A stretch of 64,000 bases of DNA from Cellulomonas pakistanensis (GTDB lineage: Bacteria; Actinomycetota; Actinomycetes; Actinomycetales; Cellulomonadaceae). The stretch's first letter is position 1, and each line of letters opens with the position of its first letter. The DNA is taken from positions 202,757-266,756 of the forward strand of contig NZ_BONO01000001.1 in NCBI RefSeq assembly GCF_016862755.1. Reading direction: 5' to 3'. Below, one piece after another: positions 8,946 through 19,009 of this stretch. The notes under the pieces were generated by a model. That model saw only the letters and a program-made list of their open reading frames with translations, had not been told where the DNA came from and made no database searches. Made by a program: the position numbers and the translations under genes.

Positions 8946-9398
8946 TCAGGGCCGCTTCGTCGCACCGGGCGCGGCCGTCCCGGGTCGGCGCGCGCCGGCT
9001 CCGAGCGGGACCGGTGCTGCCCGCCGGGTGAGCGCCAGCCGGTCGCGCAGCCGTGCGTTCTCCGCCTCCAGCCGCTCGACGCGAGCGGCGAGCGCGACGG
9101 CCCGGTGCTCGGCCCGGGCGAGCCGGGTCCGCAGCGCGGCGTCCCGGCGGTCGTCGGGCTCGGGCGGCACGGTGGCCTGCAGCGCGCGGATCCGCCCGGC
9201 GAACTCGCGGTGCTGCCGCAGGTAGGCGACCGAGCAGTGCGCCGCGATCGCGACCGACAGGAAGTCGAACGGCCCGCCCTCGGCCTCGGCCAGGCGCAGG
9301 GCGCGCTCGACGTTCTGCCGCACGACCTCGGCGCGGTGCCGCGCCTGCTCGATGACGTCGCCCTGCTGTGCCCACTCGTCCGACTGCACGGGGCCCAC
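8946..9398 (-). CDS. DUF6262-like coiled-coil protein (TnpC-like), orphan
   Basis: The 150-residue protein begins with a helical, Arg/Ala-rich segment followed by FDFLSVAIAAHCSVAYLRQH, which resembles a helix-turn-helix of the DUF6262/TnpC type, then a long heptad-like stretch (RLARAEHRAVALAARVERLE) that should form a coiled coil, and a disordered Pro/Ala tail. TnpC-like proteins normally follow tnpA and tnpB of Tn554-type elements. No such partners are present here, so it is either a remnant or a domesticated DNA-binding protein. Start is GTG at 9398, with another GTG three codons later. The family assignment is from memory of motif layout. Confidence 0.55.
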   Translation of the reverse strand: MGPVQSDEWAQQGDVIEQARHRAEVVRQNVERALRLAEAEGGPFDFLSVAIAAHCSVAYLRQHREFAGRIRALQATVPPEPDDRRDAALRTRLARAEHRAVALAARVERLEAENARLRDRLALTRRAAPVPLGAGARRPGTAAPGATKRP

Positions 9399-9776
9399 CC
9401 TGCTCCTCCGCCGGGGGCCGCGGTCAACTGGGGGAGCGGTGCGACCGGCCGGCGGCGCCTGTGGGTCGGGCCGGGTCGCCCTCGGATCCGCCGCGGGCTG
9501 TGACCATCGGCCCAGCCGGGGTGTGACGTGCGACCTCGGCCGGTCGGGACGGGCCGCTGGCTCTCGGCCGTCACGGATGAACGAGCTCGTGGGAAAACGA
9601 TCACCGTGTCACCCGAACGGCCGCTATCCAGGCATTTCACCCGAGCCCTACGTTCCTCACAGATCACGCACAGGCTCTCGCGAGCGCCCGTCGAGGTCGC
9701 GGCGGAGCGCCTGCTCCCGTCGTCGTCATGCCCGGGGGAGGACGTGCCCCCGGGTGCCGTAGGGGGAGCTCGGCCC
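9399..9776. other. Intergenic region upstream of the Rhs locus
   Basis: No credible gene is seen in these 378 bases. A relatively AT-rich stretch (about 9590-9665) could hold the promoter of the locus, but no clear -35/-10 pair could be picked. At 9731-9754 an inverted repeat (CCCGGGGG, 8-base loop, CCCCCGGG) sits just before the ribosome binding site AGGGGGAG at 9761 and may influence translation of the next gene. Confidence 0.5.
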
Positions 9777-12644
9777 GTGCGTCGTCCTGTCACCACCGTC
9801 CTGTCCGTCGCCGTCACGACGGCCCTGCTCGCCTCCGCGGTCGGACCCGCGTCGGCCAGTGACCCGGAGCCGGAGGCACCGGACGTGACATGTGCCGCCT
9901 CCGCCGCGGACAGCGCGGAGGCCAGCACGATCGCGACGGCGTGCGCACGGGACGTCGAGGTCGTCGGCGAGCGCACCCAGTGGAACACCGTCTACGCGCA
10001 GCCGGACGGCACGATGCGACTCGACGTCTCGGCGCTCGCGGTCCGCACGGACGTCACCGGCTCCTGGGGCGACATCGACACCACGGTCGTCGAGGGTGAC
10101 TCCGGTCTGACCGTCGCAGCCCCGGTTCGCCCCATGGTCTTCAGCGACGGGACCGACGGCATGCCGCTCGCACGGATCGAGCGCGACGGCCACGAGCTGA
10201 CGTTCGACGTCCCGTTCGACCTGCCGGCACCCGCCGCGGAGGGTGACCAGATCACGTACGACGAGGTGCTCCCCGGCGTCGACCTCGTCGTCACGGTGAA
10301 CGACGACGCCACGGGGTTCTCGGAGGTCCTGCGGGTCGAGTCGCCCGAGGCGGCCGCCGACCCGCGCCTCGCGGCTCTCTCCTTCCCCGTGGAGACGACG
10401 GACGGGCTGACGCTCGAGGAGGAGGCGGGCGGGTTCGTCGCCCTGGACGACGCCGGTGAGCAGGTGTTCTCCAGCCCGACCCCGGCGATGTGGGACTCGC
10501 GCCGGGTGGCGCCGCTGCCCTCGTTCGCGGCCCGGGCGGCGCGCCTGCCAGGTGCGTCGGAGGCGTCGGTCGACGCCGTGGGCGGGGAGGTCGTGGACCT
10601 CGAGCGCTCCCCCTCGGCGCAGAGCCAGGTCAGCTACCTGCCGGTGTCCATGGGCGAGGACGGTGTGGCGATCACGCCGGACACCGGGATGATCGAGGAC
10701 GACGCCACCGTGTGGCCGGTCTACATCGACCCCGCCATCAGCGGCTCGCTGAACGACTGGTCCGCCGTGCGCGACGTCTACGGGCAGTCGTACCGGTTCA
10801 ACCCGGACGAGGGCGTGGGCCTCTGCGACCGCGGCACCACGACCACGTGCAGCGCGACCTTCCGCAGCCGGCTCCTGTTCAAGTTCGGCGGGCTGTCCAG
10901 CATCGGCGCGATGGAGCCGGGGCACATCCTCGGCGCGACCTTCGCCGCCGTGGGCACGCACTCCTACGACTGCACCCCGCGTGAGGTCACGGCGTACCGC
11001 GTCGACAACTGGGACTCGTCGACTCCGTGGCCCGGTGGCGCGAACTGGATCCCGCAGAGCACGCTCGTCGCGGCGACGAAGTCCACCTGCGCCGGCAGCC
11101 CGGTGCGCTGGCTCGAGTTCTCCGCGCACGAGGCCGGCCGGGCGGTGGCGTCCGCCAACTCCAGCCAGCTCACCATGGGCATCGCGGTGAACGAGGGCTC
11201 GATGGCGTGGTGGAAGCGGTTCCGGAACGACGCCGGCCTGTCGATCTCGTACAACCGGCCGCCCGTCCTGCCTGTCGACGTGAAGATCACGAGCGACCCG
11301 CCGTCGAAGTGCGTCATGGGTGCCGGCCGGCCCTATCTCCGCTCGGACGAGCCGGTGCTGCACGCGGTCCTGAGCGACCCGGACGGGCAGGCGGTCCAGG
11401 CGAACGTCGACGTGTACGCGGCCGGTACCAGCAACCCGATCCTGTGGCACGCCCGTCCGGCGGCCCAGGCGTCGGGCGTCGCCCAGACGATCCGCCTCGG
11501 TGGGATGAAGGGCGCGAACGGGAAGACCTTCCGGGTCCAGATCAACGGCGTCGACCCGAACGTGACGGGCGGCCCGGCGGTCGCCTGCGAGATGACGATC
11601 GACACCCAGGCCCCGGGCGCGCCGACCGTGGCGCCCGTGGCGGTCGGCAGCCAGCCGGTCTACGCGGCGGACACTCCGGCCGGCGGCATCGGCAAGACGG
11701 GGTCGTTCCGGTTGGGACCGGGGACTGCGACCGACATCCTGTCGTACAAGTACTCGCTCAACAGCTCGGCGCTGGACAAGACGGCGAGCGGAGCGACCCC
11801 GACGATCGCGCTCACGCCGACCTCGACCGGGTCGCAGGTCCTGTACGTCCAGTCGGTGGACCGCGCCGGGTGGACCAGCCCGACGCAGACCTTCCGGTTC
11901 TCGGTGGCGTACCCGACGCAGACGATCTGGACCCTGGACGAGACGACGGGCACGACGGCGGCCAGCTCGGACGACGCGGGGACGTCGTACCCGCTGACGC
12001 TCGGCGGTGCGATCACGCGGGTCGACGGGCCGATGGCGGAGACCGGGTGGAGCGCCGCGGACCGTGCGCTCGTGCTCGGTGCTCCGGGCGCGACGGTGAC
12101 CAGCGCGCGGGCCCCCGTGGTGACGAACGACAGCTTCGGGGTCCAGGCGATCGTCCGGACCGACGTGGTCGACGGATCCGCCACGGTGCTGAGCCAGGAC
12201 GGGACGGCGACCGCGGGCTTCGACCTGGGCCTCCGTCCCTGCGCCGACGGGGTGGGCAGCTGCTGGGCGTTCGAGGTCGCGCAGTCGGACAGTGCCACCG
12301 CCGGGGTCACGCGGGCGCTGACGGCCACCAAGGTGCAGAGCGGCGTCTGGACGCTGGTCGGGGGCGCTCTCAAGGCGCCGCAGGGCACCACGCCCGGATC
12401 GGTCTCCGTGTGGTCCTGCACCCTCGGCACCCCGTCGAGCGACGTGGTCGAGATCCCGCGAACGCAGTCGTGGGCCGCGGCCGGCACGTTCCGCGTCGGA
12501 GCGACGAAGACCGCCGGTAGCGCGGGCTGGACCGGCGCGGTGAGCGAGGTCCGCACCCGGACCGGGGTCTTCGACACGGAGAGCATGCGGCGCCTGTGCG
12601 AGCCCGCGGCCCAGCTCGCGGTGCCGACCGCGACCACCTACTGA
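9777..12644 (+). CDS. Secreted DNRLRE/LamG-type surface protein, Rhs partner
   Basis: This 955-residue protein starts with a clear Sec signal peptide (basic VRRPVTT, hydrophobic core, cleavage near VGPASA). Residues about 60-330 resemble the N-terminal region found upstream of actinobacterial Rhs proteins. A DNRLRE-like domain follows (YIDPAISGSLNDW, later SRLLFKFGGLSS and the paired cysteines), then Ig-like segments, and the C-terminal 240 residues resemble a LamG/concanavalin-like domain opening with TIWTLDETTGTT. The GTG at 9777 is chosen because it begins the signal peptide and has AGGGGGAG upstream; the frame is open earlier but without signal features. It lies 32 bases before the toxin gene, so both are likely co-transcribed. 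It probably helps to display or attach the Rhs protein at the cell wall. Confidence 0.82.
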   Translation: MRRPVTTVLSVAVTTALLASAVGPASASDPEPEAPDVTCAASAADSAEASTIATACARDVEVVGERTQWNTVYAQPDGTMRLDVSALAVRTDVTGSWGDIDTTVVEGDSGLTVAAPVRPMVFSDGTDGMPLARIERDGHELTFDVPFDLPAPAAEGDQITYDEVLPGVDLVVTVNDDATGFSEVLRVESPEAAADPRLAALSFPVETTDGLTLEEEAGGFVALDDAGEQVFSSPTPAMWDSRRVAPLPSFAARAARLPGASEASVDAVGGEVVDLERSPSAQSQVSYLPVSMGEDGVAITPDTGMIEDDATVWPVYIDPAISGSLNDWSAVRDVYGQSYRFNPDEGVGLCDRGTTTTCSATFRSRLLFKFGGLSSIGAMEPGHILGATFAAVGTHSYDCTPREVTAYRVDNWDSSTPWPGGANWIPQSTLVAATKSTCAGSPVRWLEFSAHEAGRAVASANSSQLTMGIAVNEGSMAWWKRFRNDAGLSISYNRPPVLPVDVKITSDPPSKCVMGAGRPYLRSDEPVLHAVLSDPDGQAVQANVDVYAAGTSNPILWHARPAAQASGVAQTIRLGGMKGANGKTFRVQINGVDPNVTGGPAVACEMTIDTQAPGAPTVAPVAVGSQPVYAADTPAGGIGKTGSFRLGPGTATDILSYKYSLNSSALDKTASGATPTIALTPTSTGSQVLYVQSVDRAGWTSPTQTFRFSVAYPTQTIWTLDETTGTTAASSDDAGTSYPLTLGGAITRVDGPMAETGWSAADRALVLGAPGATVTSARAPVVTNDSFGVQAIVRTDVVDGSATVLSQDGTATAGFDLGLRPCADGVGSCWAFEVAQSDSATAGVTRALTATKVQSGVWTLVGGALKAPQGTTPGSVSVWSCTLGTPSSDVVEIPRTQSWAAAGTFRVGATKTAGSAGWTGAVSEVRTRTGVFDTESMRRLCEPAAQLAVPTATTY

Positions 12645-12676
12645 CCACCCGACGGCACGGAGCAGGGGAGCACGCG

Positions 12677-15600
12677 ATGCAGGAGTGGGGTCGGGTCCGG
12701 CGCGTCGTCGCGTCGACGGTGACGGCGGCACTGGTCGGGACACTCGTCCTGGTCGCGCCCGGCGTGGCGCAGGCGGCGCGGAGCGACCGGCTGATGTCGG
12801 ACGCCGAACGACGGGCGCACGGTGCGGAGGTCGCAGGCGAGCGCGAGGAGACCGACCCGCTCCCGTCGCGAGACGGCACGATCCCGGTCGACCCGTTGCC
12901 GGAGATGCCGGGTGCCGAGGCCGACCCGGCCGCCTGGCCGGAGGCCGCCGCGACGACGCTCGATGCCGGAGCCACCGAGGCGGCGGGCGAGGTGGTCAGC
13001 CTGGCCTGGGCCGACCCTGCCGCCGTCGGGGCCACGGAGACCGCCGCGCCCGCGCCGACGGAGACCGCCGACCCGGCTCCCGCCGAGGTCAGCGTCGAGG
13101 TGCTGGACCGCGCGGACGCGGAGGACGCGGGCGTCGAGGGCGTCCTGCTCTCCGTCGAGAGCGGCGCCGAGGCGGCCGACGCCCCCGTCGACGTGACCGT
13201 CGACTACACCGAGTTCGCCGGCGCGTTCGGTGGCGACTGGGCGTCCCGCCTGCAGCTCGTCGCCCTGCCGGAGTGCGCGCTGACCGACCCCGAGGCGGAG
13301 GAGTGCCGCACCCGCACCCCCGTGGAGTCGAGCAACGACCCGGAGGCCGGCACCGTCACCGCGACCGTCGCCCCCGCGTCGGCCCGCGTCATGGCCCTGG
13401 CGGCGACGACGTCCGGCTCCACCGGCAACTGGTCCGCGACCCCGCTGTCGCCGTCGGCGTCGTGGCAGGTCTCGGGGCAGACCGGTGACTTCAGCTGGTC
13501 CTACCCGATGCGCGTCCCGCCGGTCTCGGGCGGCCCGCAGCCGGACCTGGCCTTCTCCTACTCCTCCGGCTCGCTGGACGGTCGGGTGGCGTCGACCAAC
13601 AACCAGACCTCCTGGGTCGGCGACGGCTGGAACCTCGACTCGGGCTACGTCGAGCGCAAGTACCAGTCGTGCTTCGACGACATGGGCGCGAACGCCAACA
13701 ACGCCGGGCACCGGACGGGCGACCAGTGCTGGTTCGGCGACAACGCCACGCTGGTGTTCGGCGGCTCCAGCACCGAGCTCGTCAAGGACGCCACCACCGG
13801 CGCCTGGCGGCCGAAGGCGGACGACGGCTCGCGCGTCGAGCGTCTGACCGGCGGCTGGAACGACGACAACGACGGGGAGTACTGGCGCCTCACGACCACC
13901 GACGGCACGCAGTACTACTTCGGTCGCGGCAAGCGGTCGGCGGCGGACGCGCTCCAGCTCAACTCCACCTGGTCCGTGCCCGTGTACGGCAACCACCCGG
14001 GCGACCCGTGCTACGCCCCCACCTTCGCGGGGTCCTCCTGCACCCAGGCCTGGCGCTGGAACCTCGAGTACGTCGTCGACCCGTCGGGCAACACGCTGAC
14101 GTACGTCTACGAGAAGGAGACGAACAACTACGGGCGGAACAACAACGAGGCGGTGTCGTCCTACGTCCGCGGCGGCTTCCTGACCCGGATCGAGTACGGC
14201 CAGCGCGCCGGCGCCGAGTCGGCGTCGCCCGCCCCGGCGCGGGTCGACTTCACGGTCGCCGAGCGGTGCCTGCCGTCCGGGTCGATCACCTGCGACCCGG
14301 CGCAGCTCACCGAGGAGAACGCGAAGTCGTGGCCCGACGTGCCGGCCGACCTCATCTGCTCGTCCGGGTCCAGCTGCGCGGAGCAGACGTCGCCGTCCTT
14401 CTTCACCCGCAAGCGCCTGGTCTCCGTGAAGACGCGCGTGCTGGACGGGTCGTCCTACCGGGACGTCGACGCCTGGAACCTCCGGCACACGTTCCCGGAC
14501 ACCGGCGACCGCACCAACGCCGCGCTCTGGCTCGACGGCATCACCCACCAGGGCCTGGCCGGGTCGACGATCACCCTGCCCGAGGTCACGTTCCGCGGCG
14601 CCCAGATGGCCAACCGGGTCGACGCCACCGGCGACGCGGGCCCGCCCATGAACCGGTACCGGGTCACCGCCATCGGCTCCGAGTCGGGCGGCACCGTCAC
14701 GATCAACTACTCCGCGCCCGACTGCGCGCCGGGCAACGTGCCCGGCGCCGCGGACAGCAACACCCGGCGCTGCTTCCCCGTGACCTGGCAGCCCGAGGGC
14801 ACCGGCCCGGAGATCCAGGAGTACTTCCACAAGTACGTCGTCGACACCGTCGTCGAGAACCCGAACGACGAGGTCAGCCCCGCGGTCGAGACCGCGTACC
14901 GGTACGTCGGCGACCCGGCGTGGCACTACGACGACAACCCGCTCGCGCCGCCCGCGCACCGCACGTGGAGCGAGTGGCGCGGCTACGGCACCGTCGACGT
15001 CCTGACGGGCTCGCCGCTCGAGCAGCGCTCCCACGAGCGCACCCGGTACTTCCGGGGCATGGACGGTGACCGGCTGGCCGGCGGCGGGACCCGGCAGGTC
15101 GCGGTCGACGGCATCCCGGACCAGGAGCGGCTGAACGGTTTCGTCCGCGAGGAGATCACCTACGACGGCGTGGACGGCCCCGAGGTCGGCGGGTCGATCA
15201 CGACGCCGTGGGTGTCCGGTCCGACCGCGGTCGGCGCCGACGGCGCCCGCGCGACGTTCCTCGAGCCCGCATCGGTCGAGGAGCGCACCGCCGCCCCCGC
15301 GCTCCCGGGCGGCGTGCGGACCACGAGGACCGTCACGTCCTACGACGGCACGTACGGGATGGTCACGCAGGTCGACGACCAGGGCGACGTGTCGACCGCC
15401 GCCGACGACCGCTGCACCCGCGTCGAGTACGCCCGCAACACGGCGGCCCACGTGGTCGCCACGGTGCGCCGCAGCGAGACCGTCTCCGTGGCGTGCGCGG
15501 CCACGCCCACCCGCCCCGGCCAGGTCGTCGCCGACGAGCGCACCCTCTACGACGGCGGCGCGTTCGGCGCGGCACCGACCCGCGGGCTGCCGTCGGCCAC

Positions 15601-18600
15601 CCAGGTCCTCTCGGCCTACTCCGGCACGACGCCCACGTACGCCACGACGTCCACCACCACGTACGACGCGCTGGGCCGCCCGACGGTCGCCACGGACGCG
15701 ATGGGTCGCGCCTCGACGACCGCCTACACCGGCACGGCCGGCATGGTCACGGGGACCACCGTCACCGCGCCCGACCCGGACGGTGCCGGCGCGCTGACCG
15801 CAGCCGTGACCAAGGTCGACCTCGACCCGGCCTGGGGCTCGACCGTCAAGGTCACCGACCCCAACGGCAAGGTCACGTCGGCGACCTTCGACGCGCTGGG
15901 CCGGACCACGGCCGTCTGGCACCCCGGGCGCGCGCAGGGCAGCAAGAGCGCCCACGTGACCTACGGGTACACGATCTCGAAGACCGCCCCGAACACGGTC
16001 ACGACCTCCACGCTCACCGCCGGCGAGACGTACCTGACGAGCGTCGAGCTCTACGACGGGATGCTGCGGCCCCGCCAGACGCAGTCGCCGTCGGCGGCGC
16101 GGGACACGCCCGGCCGCCTCGTGACGGACACCTACTACGACAGCCGCGGCAACACGGCCAAGACGCACGGCGCCTGGTTCACGAACGGCGCGCCCGCCAC
16201 CACCCTCGTCGTCTCCTCGACCGCGGTGCCGCAGCGCACGCGCTTCGTCTACGACGGCGCCGGCCGGGAGACCGTCCAGATCACGGACGTGGGCGAGAAG
16301 GAGGTCTGGCGCACCACCACCAGCTACGGAGGCGACCGCGTCAGCGTCGACCCGCCGGCCGGGGGCACGCCGCAGACCACGATCACCGACGCGCGCGGCC
16401 AGACGACCGAGCTGCGCCAGTACCTCGGAGCGACGCCCTCGGGCACGTACCGGTCGTCGACGTACGGCTACGACAAGGCCGGCAACCTGACGTCGGTCAA
16501 GGACGCCACCGGGAACACCTGGACGTACGCGTACGACCTGCGCGGCCGGCAGACCTCGGCGACCGACCCCGACAAGGGCGCGACGACGACCACGTACGAC
16601 GACGCGGGCCTCATGCAGACCAGCAAGGACGCGCGCGGCACCACGCTGTACTACGTCCGCGACCAGCTCGGCCGGCAGACCGAGCTCCGCGAGACCAGCG
16701 CGACCGGCGCCCTGCGGGCCAAGTGGTCCTACGACACCCTGCAGAAGGGGCAGCTCACGTCGTCGACGCGGTACAGCGGCACCGCCGCGTACGTCACCGC
16801 GGTGACCGGCTACGACGACGCCTCCCGGCCGCTCGGCGCCTCCGTGACCCTGCCGAGCACCGAGGGAGCGCTGGCCGGCACGTACACGACCAGCTACACC
16901 TACACGGCCGACGGCCAGGTGCAGACGGTGAAGCTGCCCGCCGGCGGAGGCCTGAACGCGGAGACGGTCACCACCCGGTACGACGCCCTCTCGCAGCCCG
17001 AGTGGATGTCCGGCGGGCTCGGCTGGGGCGTGTACGTCGCGGGCTCGCTCTACGACGTGTACGGCGAGCCGCTGCGCTACGACCTCGGCAACACCTACTC
17101 GTTCAAGGTCAACTACGCCTACGAGGAGGGCACGCGCCGGCTGCAGAAGACCTGGGTCGAGCGCGAGGGCGTCGCCGGTCTGGACATGGACCTGACGTAC
17201 GCGTACGACCAGATGGGCAACCCGACGTCGGTCGTGGACCGGCCGACGGGCAAGGCGGTCGACGCGCAGTGCTTCGCGTACGACGGTCTGCGCCAGCTGA
17301 CGTCCGCGTGGACGCCGGCCGACGCGAACTGCGGCTCGACCCGCTCAGTCGCGACGCTCGGCGGCCCCGCCCCGTACTGGATCGACTACACGCTCGACGC
17401 CGCGGGCAACCGCACGAGCGAGGTCGTGCACACCGCCGGTGGCGACACGACGCGCACGTACGCGTACCCCGCGGCCGGTGCGGCCCGTCCGCACGCCGTC
17501 ACGGCGGTCACCCAGGCCGGCGCGGGCGGTGCGGCCACCAGCTCCTACGCCTACGACGCCGCGGGCAACACCACGACCCGCAACGTCGCCGGCGCGGCCG
17601 GGCAGACCCTCAAGTGGGACGCCGAGGGCCGGCTCGAGTCGATCACGCAGGGCACGACCACCGTCATGCAGGCGCTCTACACCGCCGACGGCGACCGGCT
17701 CATCCGCCGCCAGGGCGGCGTGACGACCGTCTACCTGCCCGGCGGCCAGGAGCTCAGCCTCACCACCGCGACCAAGGTCGTGAAGGGCACGCGCTACTAC
17801 TCGTTCGACGGGCAGAACATCGCCATGCGGACGGGGATGTCGGGGTCCACCGTCAGCTCCCTCGTGGCGGACCCGCACCAGACGGCGACCATCTCGATCG
17901 CCAACACCACCAAGGCCGTGACCCAGCGGCGGACCGACCCCTACGGCAACGCCCGCGGGACCGCCACGGGGACCTGGCCGGGGGACCGCGGCTTCCTGAA
18001 CAAGGTGCAGGACTCCAGCGGACTCACGCAGGTCGGGGCGCGGTACTACGACGCGAAGATCGGCCGGTTCATCTCGGTCGACCCGGTGTTCGACATGGCG
18101 AGCCCGCAGCAGTGGGGGGCGTACTCGTACGCCGACAACAACCCGGTGTCCTTCTCCGACCCGACGGGTCTGCTGTCCCTCGGGAAGATGTGGAGCTCGG
18201 CCAAGAAGAAGGCCAGCTCCGCGTGGAAGTCGACGACGCGGTTCGTGAAGAAGTACCAGGCGGAGATCGTCGGCGGTGTCACGGGTGCCGTAGTGACGGG
18301 TGGGTGCCTCTTCGTCACCGCCGGTGCGGGAAGCGTCGGCTGTGCGGCCCTCGGTGGCGCGGCAGCGGGCGCTGCGACGAACCTCTGGAGATCGAAGGTC
18401 CAGAAGACCCAAGCCTTCTCGTGGGCGTCGCTCGCACGTGACACCGGGATGGGTGCTCTCGCCGGGGCGGCTGGCGGAGTCCTCGGAAAGGTCGCGGCTG
18501 CTGCGGCACCTGCGATCAGGCAGGGGGTGGCGGCAGCGGCGGCCCGCGCGTCAGGGGCCGTGACGTCGGGTGCACGCGCTGCAGTCGCGACGGTACGGAG

Positions 18601-19009
18601 CAGGGTCTCGACAGCGGTTGCTGGAGGGTCGGATCGGGGTTCGATCAATCTCTTTGCCTCGGCTGGCAGGAGTTCGACCGCGGGAGACGTGGCAGCGGCG
18701 TCTGGCGACGACTGGGCCAACGTCAGTGGAATCCTGCGGGACGCCGCGCGGGGGAAGGGAAACTTCGGCGTCGGACGGGGAACCGCTGCAGAAGCGCGAG
18801 ACGCTGGCCAGGCTTGGGTCGGCGACGGAGCACGCCTCGCTAGCGACGGAAAGACCTGGTTGAGCCAAGACGGTCTACGACAGTGGAGACCGCCGTCGTT
18901 CAAGCCGAACTGGGGAGGCGGGACCTGGCAGTCGAACTTCGAGTCTCGGTGGGTTCCGCGCGGCCAGTGGCAGACGAATGGCCACCTCGATATCATCGAC
19001 ATGCCATGA
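12677..19009 (+). CDS. Rhs/YD-repeat polymorphic toxin (wall-associated type)
   Basis: At 2110 residues this is the largest protein in the window. It has a Sec signal peptide (residues 1-34, ending VAQAA), an acidic linker, a SpvB/TcdB-like N-terminal domain (PVSGGPQPDLAFSYSSG) and a long run of YD/Rhs repeats (for example YDKAGNLTSVKDATGN and YDAAGNTTTRN). The Rhs-associated core ends at about residue 1830 with GARYYDAKIGRFISVDP followed by NPVSFSDPTGL. The last 280 residues are the variable tip: a Gly/Ala-rich hydrophobic stretch and a C-terminal domain rich in Trp, Gly and Asp (residues about 2020-2110). From memory this domain resembles polymorphic toxin type 17, a predicted RNase, but that is uncertain. 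The stop overlaps the immunity gene start (ATGA). Confidence 0.9.
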   Translation: MQEWGRVRRVVASTVTAALVGTLVLVAPGVAQAARSDRLMSDAERRAHGAEVAGEREETDPLPSRDGTIPVDPLPEMPGAEADPAAWPEAAATTLDAGATEAAGEVVSLAWADPAAVGATETAAPAPTETADPAPAEVSVEVLDRADAEDAGVEGVLLSVESGAEAADAPVDVTVDYTEFAGAFGGDWASRLQLVALPECALTDPEAEECRTRTPVESSNDPEAGTVTATVAPASARVMALAATTSGSTGNWSATPLSPSASWQVSGQTGDFSWSYPMRVPPVSGGPQPDLAFSYSSGSLDGRVASTNNQTSWVGDGWNLDSGYVERKYQSCFDDMGANANNAGHRTGDQCWFGDNATLVFGGSSTELVKDATTGAWRPKADDGSRVERLTGGWNDDNDGEYWRLTTTDGTQYYFGRGKRSAADALQLNSTWSVPVYGNHPGDPCYAPTFAGSSCTQAWRWNLEYVVDPSGNTLTYVYEKETNNYGRNNNEAVSSYVRGGFLTRIEYGQRAGAESASPAPARVDFTVAERCLPSGSITCDPAQLTEENAKSWPDVPADLICSSGSSCAEQTSPSFFTRKRLVSVKTRVLDGSSYRDVDAWNLRHTFPDTGDRTNAALWLDGITHQGLAGSTITLPEVTFRGAQMANRVDATGDAGPPMNRYRVTAIGSESGGTVTINYSAPDCAPGNVPGAADSNTRRCFPVTWQPEGTGPEIQEYFHKYVVDTVVENPNDEVSPAVETAYRYVGDPAWHYDDNPLAPPAHRTWSEWRGYGTVDVLTGSPLEQRSHERTRYFRGMDGDRLAGGGTRQVAVDGIPDQERLNGFVREEITYDGVDGPEVGGSITTPWVSGPTAVGADGARATFLEPASVEERTAAPALPGGVRTTRTVTSYDGTYGMVTQVDDQGDVSTAADDRCTRVEYARNTAAHVVATVRRSETVSVACAATPTRPGQVVADERTLYDGGAFGAAPTRGLPSATQVLSAYSGTTPTYATTSTTTYDALGRPTVATDAMGRASTTAYTGTAGMVTGTTVTAPDPDGAGALTAAVTKVDLDPAWGSTVKVTDPNGKVTSATFDALGRTTAVWHPGRAQGSKSAHVTYGYTISKTAPNTVTTSTLTAGETYLTSVELYDGMLRPRQTQSPSAARDTPGRLVTDTYYDSRGNTAKTHGAWFTNGAPATTLVVSSTAVPQRTRFVYDGAGRETVQITDVGEKEVWRTTTSYGGDRVSVDPPAGGTPQTTITDARGQTTELRQYLGATPSGTYRSSTYGYDKAGNLTSVKDATGNTWTYAYDLRGRQTSATDPDKGATTTTYDDAGLMQTSKDARGTTLYYVRDQLGRQTELRETSATGALRAKWSYDTLQKGQLTSSTRYSGTAAYVTAVTGYDDASRPLGASVTLPSTEGALAGTYTTSYTYTADGQVQTVKLPAGGGLNAETVTTRYDALSQPEWMSGGLGWGVYVAGSLYDVYGEPLRYDLGNTYSFKVNYAYEEGTRRLQKTWVEREGVAGLDMDLTYAYDQMGNPTSVVDRPTGKAVDAQCFAYDGLRQLTSAWTPADANCGSTRSVATLGGPAPYWIDYTLDAAGNRTSEVVHTAGGDTTRTYAYPAAGAARPHAVTAVTQAGAGGAATSSYAYDAAGNTTTRNVAGAAGQTLKWDAEGRLESITQGTTTVMQALYTADGDRLIRRQGGVTTVYLPGGQELSLTTATKVVKGTRYYSFDGQNIAMRTGMSGSTVSSLVADPHQTATISIANTTKAVTQRRTDPYGNARGTATGTWPGDRGFLNKVQDSSGLTQVGARYYDAKIGRFISVDPVFDMASPQQWGAYSYADNNPVSFSDPTGLLSLGKMWSSAKKKASSAWKSTTRFVKKYQAEIVGGVTGAVVTGGCLFVTAGAGSVGCAALGGAAAGAATNLWRSKVQKTQAFSWASLARDTGMGALAGAAGGVLGKVAAAAAPAIRQGVAAAAARASGAVTSGARAAVATVRSRVSTAVAGGSDRGSINLFASAGRSSTAGDVAAASGDDWANVSGILRDAARGKGNFGVGRGTAAEARDAGQAWVGDGARLASDGKTWLSQDGLRQWRPPSFKPNWGGGTWQSNFESRWVPRGQWQTNGHLDIIDMP

